DNA from: Holosporales bacterium
Lineage (GTDB): Bacteria; Pseudomonadota; Alphaproteobacteria; RUG11792
Assembly: GCA_031281515.1 (NCBI GenBank)
Contig: JAITFF010000079.1
Location: 1 to 5,473 of the forward strand
Direction of reading: 5' to 3'
Length of the DNA: 5,473 bases
Positions 1 to 5,473 of this stretch are shown in pieces; position 1 is the first letter of the stretch, and each line of letters opens with the position of its first letter. The notes under the pieces were generated by a model. That model searched no databases. It was not told the origin of the DNA and saw only the letters and a list, made by a program, of their open reading frames with translations. A program made the position numbers and the translations under genes.

Positions 1-1128
1 ACTAGACAGCTTTTGTGCGATTTCCATCATTTCAGGTAAGTTCGGGGGCCTTTCTATAGGAACTCGCCCGAGATCATAATACGTTGCGTCTAAAAAATGC
101 CAACTGGGTACCGTATAAAGAGACTGGAATTTCTCCAACGGATTAAGTGGGCCTATTTTAACAAGGTCAACAGGAGCATCTCCAATGACAACCCAAATAA
201 TCTTGCCAAAAGAGCAGAAGAATTTATAGTCGGTAACGGTGCGACCTTCTCTTAGAGAAGGAAGATATTCCTCCACAATGAGGGATTCCTCTGTAAGTCT
301 TGAAGTTTTTGTATATTCTAAATCACGAAGGGATGCTACGGTTTTGGGGTCGCTTTTATCAACGACTCGTACACAGTTTCCAAAGCAACCAAGAACCCCT
401 TTAACAACGAATTTTTGTGGTAATTTCTTCCAGAATTTAGGTCGAAGTAAGTCTTTCAAATTTTTAAACGCACCATAAAGGCGAGCAACGTACTTTGCTC
501 CTACTACATCCCTAATAAATAGTTTGGCTGTAAGCTTATTCCAGATCCAAGATGTAACCTCACTTGAATTATACTCATGGAAACCGTAATAAAAGCGACT
601 TATCCACAAAGTTTTTTCATTTAGTGTTTCTGGTTCTGGCCCGAAGTTAAGAACATATTGCCCTCCATTCTCAAGAAAGTGTTCCTGCCTACTAGTCGGT
701 TTGCCACATACTTCTAGTTCCCGTCTTCTAAACTTCATAATTTCTTCGGCTAATTCCGCCGATACAGGATCTAGTAATACTGTTTCTGAATCATCCAACT
801 CGTCAATCCTATCGCGCAATTTGTTTCTTAAAAATTTGAGTAAATTTGGATCACTTTCAAGGCTAAGGGGGAGTCGCCCTCCTCTTGAACATGCGTCAGT
901 GTATAGTCCATACAAAGTAGGAGCTGGTAACACTGATTCCGGATCAGCTAACACTGATTCTAGATCGATTAACCTGGCAATCTCGCTACGCAACACGATT
1001 TTCCAGCGATTGAGTTTAGGATGAACGTAGGTTTTGAATGAGCATTCAGCAACTGATACTTGTAATGGAATAATCGCACAACTTATAAGCAAGTAAAGGA
1101 GCGTTCGTAATGTTTTAAGTATAAGCAT
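1..1128 (-). CDS. TupA-like ATP-grasp protein with N-terminal signal peptide/lipobox (partial, C-terminus beyond left edge)
   Basis: Reading the minus strand from an ATG at 1128 gives 376 codons with no stop before the window edge, so the gene is real but truncated here. Residues about 170-376 resemble the TupA-like ATP-grasp family (polysaccharide or teichuronopeptide-type ligases). Visible landmarks are LNEKT (169-173), a KLFIRDVVG stretch (202-210) matching the family's 'DKyaVReyv..iG', LPQKFVVKG (236-244), IVEEYL (284-289), DYKFFCSFGK (300-309), and PPNLPEMMEIAQKLS (361-375). About 70-80 residues are probably missing. The N-terminus is unusual for the family: a hydrophobic segment at residues 7-27 with a lipobox-like LISC (14-17) and a possible signal peptidase I site after SVA (25-27), then about 130 residues I do not recognise, including an acidic stretch at 110-113. 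An in-frame TAA lies just upstream of the ATG, so this is the first possible ATG; no clear Shine-Dalgarno is seen. Substrate unknown. Confidence 0.85.
   Translation of the reverse strand, partial: MLILKTLRTLLYLLISCAIIPLQVSVAECSFKTYVHPKLNRWKIVLRSEIARLIDLESVLADPESVLPAPTLYGLYTDACSRGGRLPLSLESDPNLLKFLRNKLRDRIDELDDSETVLLDPVSAELAEEIMKFRRRELEVCGKPTSRQEHFLENGGQYVLNFGPEPETLNEKTLWISRFYYGFHEYNSSEVTSWIWNKLTAKLFIRDVVGAKYVARLYGAFKNLKDLLRPKFWKKLPQKFVVKGVLGCFGNCVRVVDKSDPKTVASLRDLEYTKTSRLTEESLIVEEYLPSLREGRTVTDYKFFCSFGKIIWVVIGDAPVDLVKIGPLNPLEKFQSLYTVPSWHFLDATYYDLGRVPIERPPNLPEMMEIAQKLSS
928..969. repeat. 21-bp tandem duplication inside the ATP-grasp gene
   Basis: The 12-base string taacactgattc occurs at 928-939 and again at 949-960, giving a period of 21 bases over two imperfect copies. 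On the minus strand this makes the protein read ESVLADPESVLPA at residues 57-69, a seven-codon in-frame duplication. It falls in the unrecognised N-terminal segment, so it does not disturb the ATP-grasp core. Confidence 0.6.
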
Positions 1129-1159
1129 ACGATAAATTTATATTCAGGGTCCAGATGGT

Positions 1160-1188
1160 ATTATCGACTATTTTTAATTCTTCATCAA
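1160..1188 (-). promoter_or_regulatory. Sigma70-like promoter candidate for the ATP-grasp gene
   Basis: On the minus strand a -35-like TTGATG (1188-1183) is followed after 17 bases by a -10-like GATAAT (1165-1160). Transcription would begin near 1153, leaving a short leader of about 25 bases before the ATG at 1128. The spacing is ideal and the -10 differs from consensus by one base, but the region is AT-rich, so chance matches are common. Confidence 0.45.
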
Positions 1189-1328
1189 GCACTGTTAATA
1201 AATCCACAGTTTAATCAAATCCAATAGAATGAAAAAGGTACAAAAATAAACACAGTGGGATTATATCGCTCTTCTTTTCGTGATTATTAGACAAATTCCC
1301 GAATTTTGTTTGTGTTTCTTCGGATAAT

Positions 1329-1356
1329 TTGAAATAAAAAGCCTGAACTTTATAAT
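1329..1356 (+). promoter_or_regulatory. Sigma70-like promoter candidate for ftsH-glmM
   Basis: TTGAAA (1329-1334) and a perfect TATAAT (1351-1356) are separated by 16 bases. A start near 1363 would give a leader of about 57 bases carrying the Shine-Dalgarno at 1404-1409. This is the best promoter match in the window and is correctly placed to drive ftsH and, by coupling, glmM. No heat-shock (sigma32-type) element was recognised. Confidence 0.6.
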
Positions 1357-1403
1357 TTACTGTTTTTCTAAGAGCAAAAATCCTGGGAGATTGTCCTCAT
1401 TGA

Positions 1404-1409
1404 AAGGAG
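1404..1409 (+). promoter_or_regulatory. Ribosome binding site deciding the ftsH start
   Basis: AAGGAG lies 10 bases before the ATG at 1420, which supports that codon as the start. A competing GTG at 1459 would give VKKNTRN..., closer to the usual FtsH N-terminus, but it has no Shine-Dalgarno in front of it. Confidence 0.65.
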
Positions 1410-1419
1410 CTGGGTTTTT

Positions 1420-2592
1420 ATGTTAGGATCCGCTCGGGCCCTTTGGTTGTATTGTGCCGTGAAAAAGAATACTAGAAACGTACTGATTTGGCTTGGACTT
1501 GTGTCTTTTTTGCTACTCCTTGCCAACCCGTTTGAAACCAAGTTCTTGGGTAACGGACCAAAAGAACTGACATATTCTGGCTTCATGAGAGCCGTATCCA
1601 GCGGAGATGTCAAGGAGGTCCTGCTTCGCCCTGCGACTTCAAAGGTCGTCGGGAAATTGTCGAATGGGATGATTTTTACGGCTTTAACTCCCATGGATCT
1701 GAAGATGATCGATAAATTGCTCGATAATAACGTTGAAATCATAGTAGATGCCGGAGAGTTCGGATTTAATAGCGTATTGTCCCAGGTATTACAGTGGTTC
1801 CCGGTCCTCCTTCTCATTGGCCTCCTCCTCTACTCATCGCGGCAGATGCAGACCGGTGGAAAGGGAAGTATTGGAAGCGGGCATTTCGGGATTGGAAAAG
1901 CTAAAACCAAGACTTTTCAGTCGAAGAAGGTAAATGTTACGTTCGCAGATGTTGCCGGTATCGACGAGGCGAAGCAAGAGCTCGAAGAAATCGTCGATTT
2001 TCTAAAGGCTCCACAAAAGTTTCAGCGTCTCGGTGGGAAAATACCTCGAGGAGTATTATTGGTCGGTGATCCCGGGAACGGGAAAACACTATTGGCGCGA
2101 GCTATCGCCGGGGAGGCCGGTGTGCCGTTCTTCAGTATCTCAGGATCCGAATTCGTTGAGGTATTCGTCGGAGTTGGTGCTAGCCGCGTTCGTGATATGT
2201 TCGAAAATGCTAAGAAGCATGCCCCGTGCATCGTTTTTATTGATGAGGTTGATGCCGTCGGAAGGAAAAGAGACTCGGGTTTCAGGGTTAGTAATGACGA
2301 ACGGGAACAAACTTTAAACCAGCTGCTCGTCGAGATGGATGGTTTCGAAGGAAATCAGGGGATCATCGTACTCGCCGCGACGAATAGGCCGGACGTCCTG
2401 GATGTCGCTCTGTTGCGCCCAGGACGCTTCGATCGGCGAATTACCGTGCAGTATCCGGATATGGCTGGCCGTGAAAAGATTCTCATTGTTCACGTTAAAA
2501 ACGTTCCGCTAGCTCCAGATGTTAATTTAAAAACGATTGCCCGCGGGACATCAGGTTTTTCCGGGGCGGAGCTCGCCAATTTGGTTAATTAG
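1420..2592 (+). CDS. ftsH: FtsH ATP-dependent zinc metalloprotease, N-terminal part (ends at premature TAG)
   Basis: This encodes the membrane-anchored AAA+ half of FtsH, the inner-membrane protease that extracts and degrades unassembled membrane proteins and some regulators. There is a transmembrane helix at about 20-36, a small extracytoplasmic domain, a second helix at about 119-137, then the ATPase: Walker A GDPGNGKT (216-223), pore loop FVG (249-251), Walker B VFIDE (272-276), and the second region of homology with arginine fingers R333 and R336 in RPGR. The frame stops at TAG (codon 391) in the middle of the family motif LVNEAAL, before the protease domain. The rest continues in the same frame at 2593-3351; together they would make 643 residues, a normal FtsH length. 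Walker A is usually GPPGTGKT, so D217 and N220 are deviations, and the residue before the pore phenylalanine is V rather than the usual M. Product alone: an ATPase without proteolytic sites. The first 13 residues may be extra. Confidence 0.93.
   Translation: MLGSARALWLYCAVKKNTRNVLIWLGLVSFLLLLANPFETKFLGNGPKELTYSGFMRAVSSGDVKEVLLRPATSKVVGKLSNGMIFTALTPMDLKMIDKLLDNNVEIIVDAGEFGFNSVLSQVLQWFPVLLLIGLLLYSSRQMQTGGKGSIGSGHFGIGKAKTKTFQSKKVNVTFADVAGIDEAKQELEEIVDFLKAPQKFQRLGGKIPRGVLLVGDPGNGKTLLARAIAGEAGVPFFSISGSEFVEVFVGVGASRVRDMFENAKKHAPCIVFIDEVDAVGRKRDSGFRVSNDEREQTLNQLLVEMDGFEGNQGIIVLAATNRPDVLDVALLRPGRFDRRITVQYPDMAGREKILIVHVKNVPLAPDVNLKTIARGTSGFSGAELANLVN
2590..2592 (+). other. In-frame premature stop codon (TAG) interrupting ftsH
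   Basis: The codons run TTG GTT AAT TAG GCT GCC CTT, where the FtsH family reads L-V-N-E-A-A-L. One G-to-T change turns GAG into TAG. The frame is otherwise continuous across the site and stays open for another 252 codons with all protease motifs. It could be a true nonsense mutation, a read-through codon, strain polymorphism, or a sequencing error. Confidence 0.9.
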
Positions 2593-2601
2593 GCTGCCCT
2601 T

Positions 2602-3351
2602 ATGGCTGCCAGAGAAAATAAGCTATCAGTCGCGATGCGGGACTTCGAAATGGCCAAGGACAAACTCATCATGGGGACGGCCAGACTATCGATGAGCATG
2701 ACCGACGATGAAAAAAAATTTACGGCATATCACGAGGCCGGGCACTCACTCGTCGCTATCTTCGTCCCACAGTGTGATCCGATTCATAAGGTAACGATCA
2801 TTCCTCGCGGCGGAGCTCTCGGTATGGTTGTCCGTCTCCCAGAAAAGGATAAAATTTCAGTCTCTAAGACTGAGGTCATATCGAATATCAAGGTCGCGAT
2901 GGGTGGAAGAGCCGCTGAGGAAATCGTCTTCGGAGAAGAAAATATTACAACCGGAGCATCACAGGATATAAAACAGGCAACCGATATCGCGAAAAAAATG
3001 ATAATACGGTGGGGAATGAGTGATACGTTGGGATTTAGGTCATTCTATGATTCGGATGGATATTATATGGAAGCTAGCGATCAAATTTCTCAAAAAACTT
3101 CAGAAACCATAGACATGGAGATTAAAAATCTTTTGGATTCTGCATATAGAGAAGTTAAGGAGATCGTCACCAAAAATCGCGATAAGCTCGAGGCAATTGC
3201 AACGAAACTCATAAAAAGAGAAACTCTCACGGGCGATGAAGTGAAACGAATCGTGGCCGGAGAGGATATCGATGATGATCCTCAGGAAGAAGATGATATT
3301 ACCAGCGAGTTCTCTCTCGGCGGTCTTCCGAACATGACCAAGAAAACGTAA
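2602..3351 (+). CDS. ftsH: FtsH, C-terminal zinc-protease part (same frame, downstream of TAG)
   Basis: This is the remainder of FtsH: the end of the AAA lid plus the M41 peptidase domain. In whole-protein numbering the zinc motif HEAGH is at 438-442 with catalytic E439, and the third metal ligand D516 sits in TGASQDIKQAT. The flanking family signatures IIPRGGALGMV, MGGRAAEEIVFG and WGMSD are all present. It ends with an acidic tail rich in D and E. The first in-frame ATG after the stop is at 2602 (GCT GCC CTT ATG), but no Shine-Dalgarno precedes it, so independent translation would need reinitiation or read-through. On its own it would lack the membrane anchors and ATPase and could not be a normal FtsH. 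The good preservation of this half argues that the stop is recent, tolerated by read-through, or an artefact. Its stop codon overlaps the glmM start. Confidence 0.9.
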   Translation: MAARENKLSVAMRDFEMAKDKLIMGTARLSMSMTDDEKKFTAYHEAGHSLVAIFVPQCDPIHKVTIIPRGGALGMVVRLPEKDKISVSKTEVISNIKVAMGGRAAEEIVFGEENITTGASQDIKQATDIAKKMIIRWGMSDTLGFRSFYDSDGYYMEASDQISQKTSETIDMEIKNLLDSAYREVKEIVTKNRDKLEAIATKLIKRETLTGDEVKRIVAGEDIDDDPQEEDDITSEFSLGGLPNMTKKT

Positions 3352-3353
3352 TG
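3349..3353 (+). promoter_or_regulatory. TAATG stop/start overlap coupling ftsH to glmM
   Basis: The TAA of ftsH (3349-3351) shares its last A with the ATG of glmM (3351-3353). There is no good Shine-Dalgarno just upstream, so glmM translation probably depends on ribosomes finishing ftsH. The premature TAG some 760 bases earlier could therefore reduce glmM expression unless translation restarts downstream. Confidence 0.7.
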
Positions 3354-4733
3354 GATAGGAACATTTTCGGAACGGATGGCGTCAGAGGGAAAGCCAACGA
3401 AGGCTATATAACCCCAGACAAAGTGATGGCCCTCGCTGTTGCGGCTATCGATTACTATAACTCGACTGGTCACAAGACGGTGAATAATAAATTTACGGTC
3501 GTTATCGGAAAGGATACCAGGTTATCCGGCTATATGCTGGAACCTGCCCTAGTAGCCGGCTTCATCGCGGCTGGTGCTGATGTGATCCTACTCGGACCAA
3601 TACCCACTCCAGGTGTCGCATTCATGACGCGATCTCTTCGCGCTGATTTGGGGGTTGTCATATCGGCTTCTCATAACCCATTCTACGACAACGGAATCAA
3701 ATTTTTCGGACCGACCGGCTTCAAAATTTCACAGGACGAAGAATCCAGGATTAGCGGGAAATTGCATGATATTTTGCAGGCCACTTCACAATTACAGGAT
3801 TATCTATCGAGTCCTGAAGGGATGGGTAAGGCGAGGAGGTTAGATGATGCTGGTGGGCGCTATATAGAAGCCGTAAAACGTTCTTTCCCAAAAAACCTGA
3901 GTCTTGCCGGAATGAAGATCGCGATCGATACGGCAAATGGAGCCGCTTATCGGGTTGCTCCTCAGATTTTTTGGGAACTTGGAGCTGATATTGTTCAGAT
4001 AGGAGATGAGCCGGATGGGCTAAATATTAATCTGAACTGCGGGGCCCTGTCGACCGATGCCCTGAGGCAAACTGTCCTTGAAACGGAAGCGGATATCGGA
4101 ATTGCCCTCGACGGAGACGCAGATCGGGTCGTAATTATCGATGAATTGGGGAATCTCATCGATGGAGATTACATTCTCGCCGCGATTGCGACGGATTGGC
4201 AGGATTTAGGTCTTCTGAGAGGTCGATGTGTCGTCGCAACCTGTATGTCTAACCTAGGCCTTGAAAAATATCTAAACGGCCTTGGGATCGAACTTTGCAG
4301 GTCGGAGGTTGGAGATAAACACGTTCTGGGCAAAATGCTGGAGACCGGCTCGAATTTGGGAGGAGAGAAATCGGGACACATCATCCCGATCGATTATGCC
4401 CAGACTGGGGACGGATCGATCGCAGCAATGCAAGTTTTAGCCTTCCTTAAAAGGCGGGGATTGAAAGCGAGCGCCGTTGGCGGTCTTTATAAATCCTATC
4501 CCCAAACCGTAATGAATATCGATGGTAAAGTTGAGGTCAATGACCCAGACCTGCAAAATTTTATCTCAAATCTTGAGGTAGACGTCCTTAGTGGGAGGGG
4601 GAAGATTCTCATCCGCCAATCAGGAACTGAGAATGTCACGCGAATTATGATCGAATCTGATTGTAAACGATCTGTTCAAATGGCAGCTCTCAATGTGGAA
4701 AACAATCTCCATATGTTCAAAAAAATCTTGTAG
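3351..4733 (+). CDS. glmM: Phosphoglucosamine mutase GlmM
   Basis: Converts glucosamine-6-phosphate to glucosamine-1-phosphate in the cytoplasm, a step towards UDP-N-acetylglucosamine for peptidoglycan and lipopolysaccharide. At 460 residues it is close to the usual 445-450. All four alpha-phosphohexomutase regions are visible: FGTDGVRG (6-13), the phosphoserine loop SASHNP (105-110, catalytic S107), the magnesium loop DGDADR (254-259, ligands D254, D256 and D258), the sugar-binding loop GGEKSGH (337-343) and the phosphate-binding RQSGTE (422-427). Two loop residues look unusual: K340 where GlmM normally has Q, and N428 where SGTEP is common. The start is fixed by overlap with ftsH and by MDRNIFGTDGVRG being the expected N-terminus. 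The gene ends with TAG at the normal family end, so TAG is used as a true stop here. Adjacent ftsH-glmM is the typical alphaproteobacterial arrangement. Confidence 0.97.
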   Translation: MDRNIFGTDGVRGKANEGYITPDKVMALAVAAIDYYNSTGHKTVNNKFTVVIGKDTRLSGYMLEPALVAGFIAAGADVILLGPIPTPGVAFMTRSLRADLGVVISASHNPFYDNGIKFFGPTGFKISQDEESRISGKLHDILQATSQLQDYLSSPEGMGKARRLDDAGGRYIEAVKRSFPKNLSLAGMKIAIDTANGAAYRVAPQIFWELGADIVQIGDEPDGLNINLNCGALSTDALRQTVLETEADIGIALDGDADRVVIIDELGNLIDGDYILAAIATDWQDLGLLRGRCVVATCMSNLGLEKYLNGLGIELCRSEVGDKHVLGKMLETGSNLGGEKSGHIIPIDYAQTGDGSIAAMQVLAFLKRRGLKASAVGGLYKSYPQTVMNIDGKVEVNDPDLQNFISNLEVDVLSGRGKILIRQSGTENVTRIMIESDCKRSVQMAALNVENNLHMFKKIL

Positions 4734-4915
4734 CCACCTGATATGGTGATTACGTCATATGGATAAGTATTAACCCGGATAATGGATTAGAACAGAGACT
4801 TGTGAACCGGCGAGATATATGTTTTTCTATTCATTAGTTGGTAAGATACAAGCGTTGAAACGATATGAATAAAGCTACTCATATGTTTTCCGCTGCTGAA
4901 GGGGCAACTCAATGG
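4734..4915. other. Spacer after glmM with no recognisable gene or terminator
   Basis: I see no coding signature and no GC-rich hairpin followed by a T-run. Small palindromic scraps occur (CACC/GGTG around 4736-4748 and ATATG/CATAT around 4741-4760), but they are too weak to call terminators. The part from about 4870 to 4915 probably held the end of the insertion sequence whose transposase remnant begins at 4916; no terminal inverted repeat could be paired. Confidence 0.5.
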
Positions 4916-5205
4916 GTAGGTGTGTAGTCCCATATTATTGGGGATGGGTTCTCTGTTAAATCTCTGAGGATCAGTCTCCCACATCTTCATCATAAATTTC
5001 TAGTAAGTTAAGCCATTAATAGATCTAAGTCTTTTAGCATAGTTATATGCATCTATAAAAGTATTTAGATATTTTAGTGGTTGTTGATGCATAGCAATTA
5101 AGAGAAGATTAACAGTCTCTTCCTCCATTTGATAACAGTTTTGTGATTAATGGAGTCCTGTTCTTTACGTCTTGATCTGATGGGATGGTGCGTGTGATAA
5201 TCGGC
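4916..5205 (-). pseudogene. IS481-family transposase remnant, internally deleted
   Basis: Two pieces of one transposase lie on the minus strand. The upstream piece (5116-5151, with weaker similarity up to about 5205) reads INHKTVIKWRKR, the N-terminal helix-turn-helix of IS481-type transposases (family form: YGIN.KTV.KW.KR). The downstream piece (4916 to about 5089) reads HQQPLKYLNTFIDAYNYAKR, then LRSINGLTY, a stop (TAG at 5002-5000), then KFMMKMWETDPQRF and ending NNMGLHTY, matching the family C-terminus (DAYN.A.RLK...GLTPYE...W...P.RF...MPGLNT). The two pieces are in different frames and about 200 residues that should lie between them, including the DDE catalytic core, are gone. The element cannot transpose. 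The natural stop after GLNT also seems lost, because TAC follows GLHT and the frame stays open to 4787. Confidence 0.82.
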
Positions 5206-5234
5206 TGCGAGTAATTTTTAGCCTTATCTCCACC

Positions 5235-5473
5235 GTGAATCTGCGAGTATTGAACGAACTAGGCAACTCTGATTATAGAGTTGCCATCACCCCAGAGGTT
5301 GCCAAGAAATTGATTGTAGGGGGGCATAGTATCTGGATCGATCCGGATGCTGGAATGCAGTCAGGGTTTCCTGATTCCGAATATCTCACCGTTGGGTGTG
5401 TTCAGTTTAGACCACAGGACTCACCGTCGAGTAAGGTAGTGTTTTCAGCCAATCCTCTAAATACAGGAACTAT
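5235..5473 (+). CDS. pntA: PntA-like NAD(P) transhydrogenase subunit alpha, N-terminal fragment (runs off right edge)
   Basis: The 79 visible codons match the N-terminal AlaDH/PNT domain: LRVLNE (3-8), YRVAITPEVAKKL (14-26), GGHSIWI (29-35), AGMQSGFPDSEY (39-50) and a following VG. In the family this domain begins 'irVlkE...RVA.TPe.v.kl...G..v.ve.gAG..agf.D..Y...GA' and helps bind NAD(H). PntA, with PntB, couples proton flow across the inner membrane to hydride transfer from NADH to NADP+. TPEVAKKL and the LRVLNE start favour PntA over alanine dehydrogenase, which shares the domain. The GTG at 5235 fits the family N-terminus, yet no Shine-Dalgarno is seen before it. The frame is open upstream back to 5181, without an ATG. 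After residue 55 the similarity is weak, so decay further right cannot be excluded. Confidence 0.7.
   Translation, partial: MNLRVLNELGNSDYRVAITPEVAKKLIVGGHSIWIDPDAGMQSGFPDSEYLTVGCVQFRPQDSPSSKVVFSANPLNTGT

Noticed and set aside
239..1024. Plus-strand open frames at 239-478 and 701-1024
   Set aside because: They are serine/arginine-rich shadows antisense to the continuous minus-strand ATP-grasp gene, without family motifs.
1191..1210. ACTGT/ACAGT inverted repeat as an operator between the divergent promoters
   Set aside because: Five-base arms in AT-rich DNA are expected by chance, and the arms do not overlap either promoter candidate.
1368..1817. 149-codon minus-strand frame opposite the start of ftsH
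   Set aside because: It is antisense to clear FtsH coding sequence, has no recognisable motif, and would run through the ftsH promoter leader.
2590..2592. TAG reassigned to a sense codon in this organism
   Set aside because: glmM ends with TAG exactly where the family normally ends, and reading through would add only ten unconserved codons before TAA at 4764. No other core gene in the window has an internal TAG, so general reassignment is not supported; occasional suppression stays open.
4736..4760. Rho-independent terminator after glmM
   Set aside because: Only short 4-5 base stems and no following T-run are present.
4787..4993. 68-codon minus-strand frame as an independent small gene
   Set aside because: Its first 26 residues are the C-terminus of the IS481-type transposase; the rest is read-through after the natural stop was lost.

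Overview
The window looks like a piece of an alphaproteobacterial-type chromosome, probably from a lineage undergoing gene decay (host-associated is a guess). The reasons are the ftsH-glmM adjacency, which is the usual order in Alphaproteobacteria, a following pntA-like gene, and several signs of erosion: a nonsense codon in ftsH, a gutted insertion-sequence remnant and AT-rich spacers. The taxon cannot be fixed from sequence alone.

Layout. (1) Bases 1128 to 1 on the minus strand form one uninterrupted reading frame that runs off the left edge (376 codons, no stop reached). It encodes a TupA-like ATP-grasp protein with an N-terminal signal peptide or lipobox and an unfamiliar segment in front of the catalytic part. 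(2) Bases 1129-1419 are an AT-rich divergent promoter region with a sigma70-like promoter candidate facing each way. (3) Bases 1420-3351 encode the membrane AAA+ zinc protease FtsH, split in two by an in-frame TAG at 2590-2592 where the family has a conserved glutamate codon. All other FtsH motifs on both sides of the stop are present. (4) Bases 3351-4733 encode an intact phosphoglucosamine mutase GlmM whose start codon overlaps the ftsH stop (TAATG). (5) Bases 4734-5234 hold no intact gene. They contain a minus-strand IS481-family transposase fossil in which the helix-turn-helix end is joined almost directly to the C-terminal end. (6) From 5235 to the right edge lies the start of a PntA-like NAD(P) transhydrogenase alpha subunit.

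How the parts relate. ftsH and glmM look like one transcription unit driven from about 1329-1356: membrane protein quality control plus the UDP-GlcNAc precursor step for peptidoglycan and LPS. The ATP-grasp gene is divergently transcribed, looks more AT-rich than ftsH/glmM, and may be an acquired surface-polysaccharide or envelope gene. No CRISPR array, tRNA, rRNA or riboswitch was recognised. The observations most worth following are the ftsH nonsense codon and the apparently exported ATP-grasp protein.
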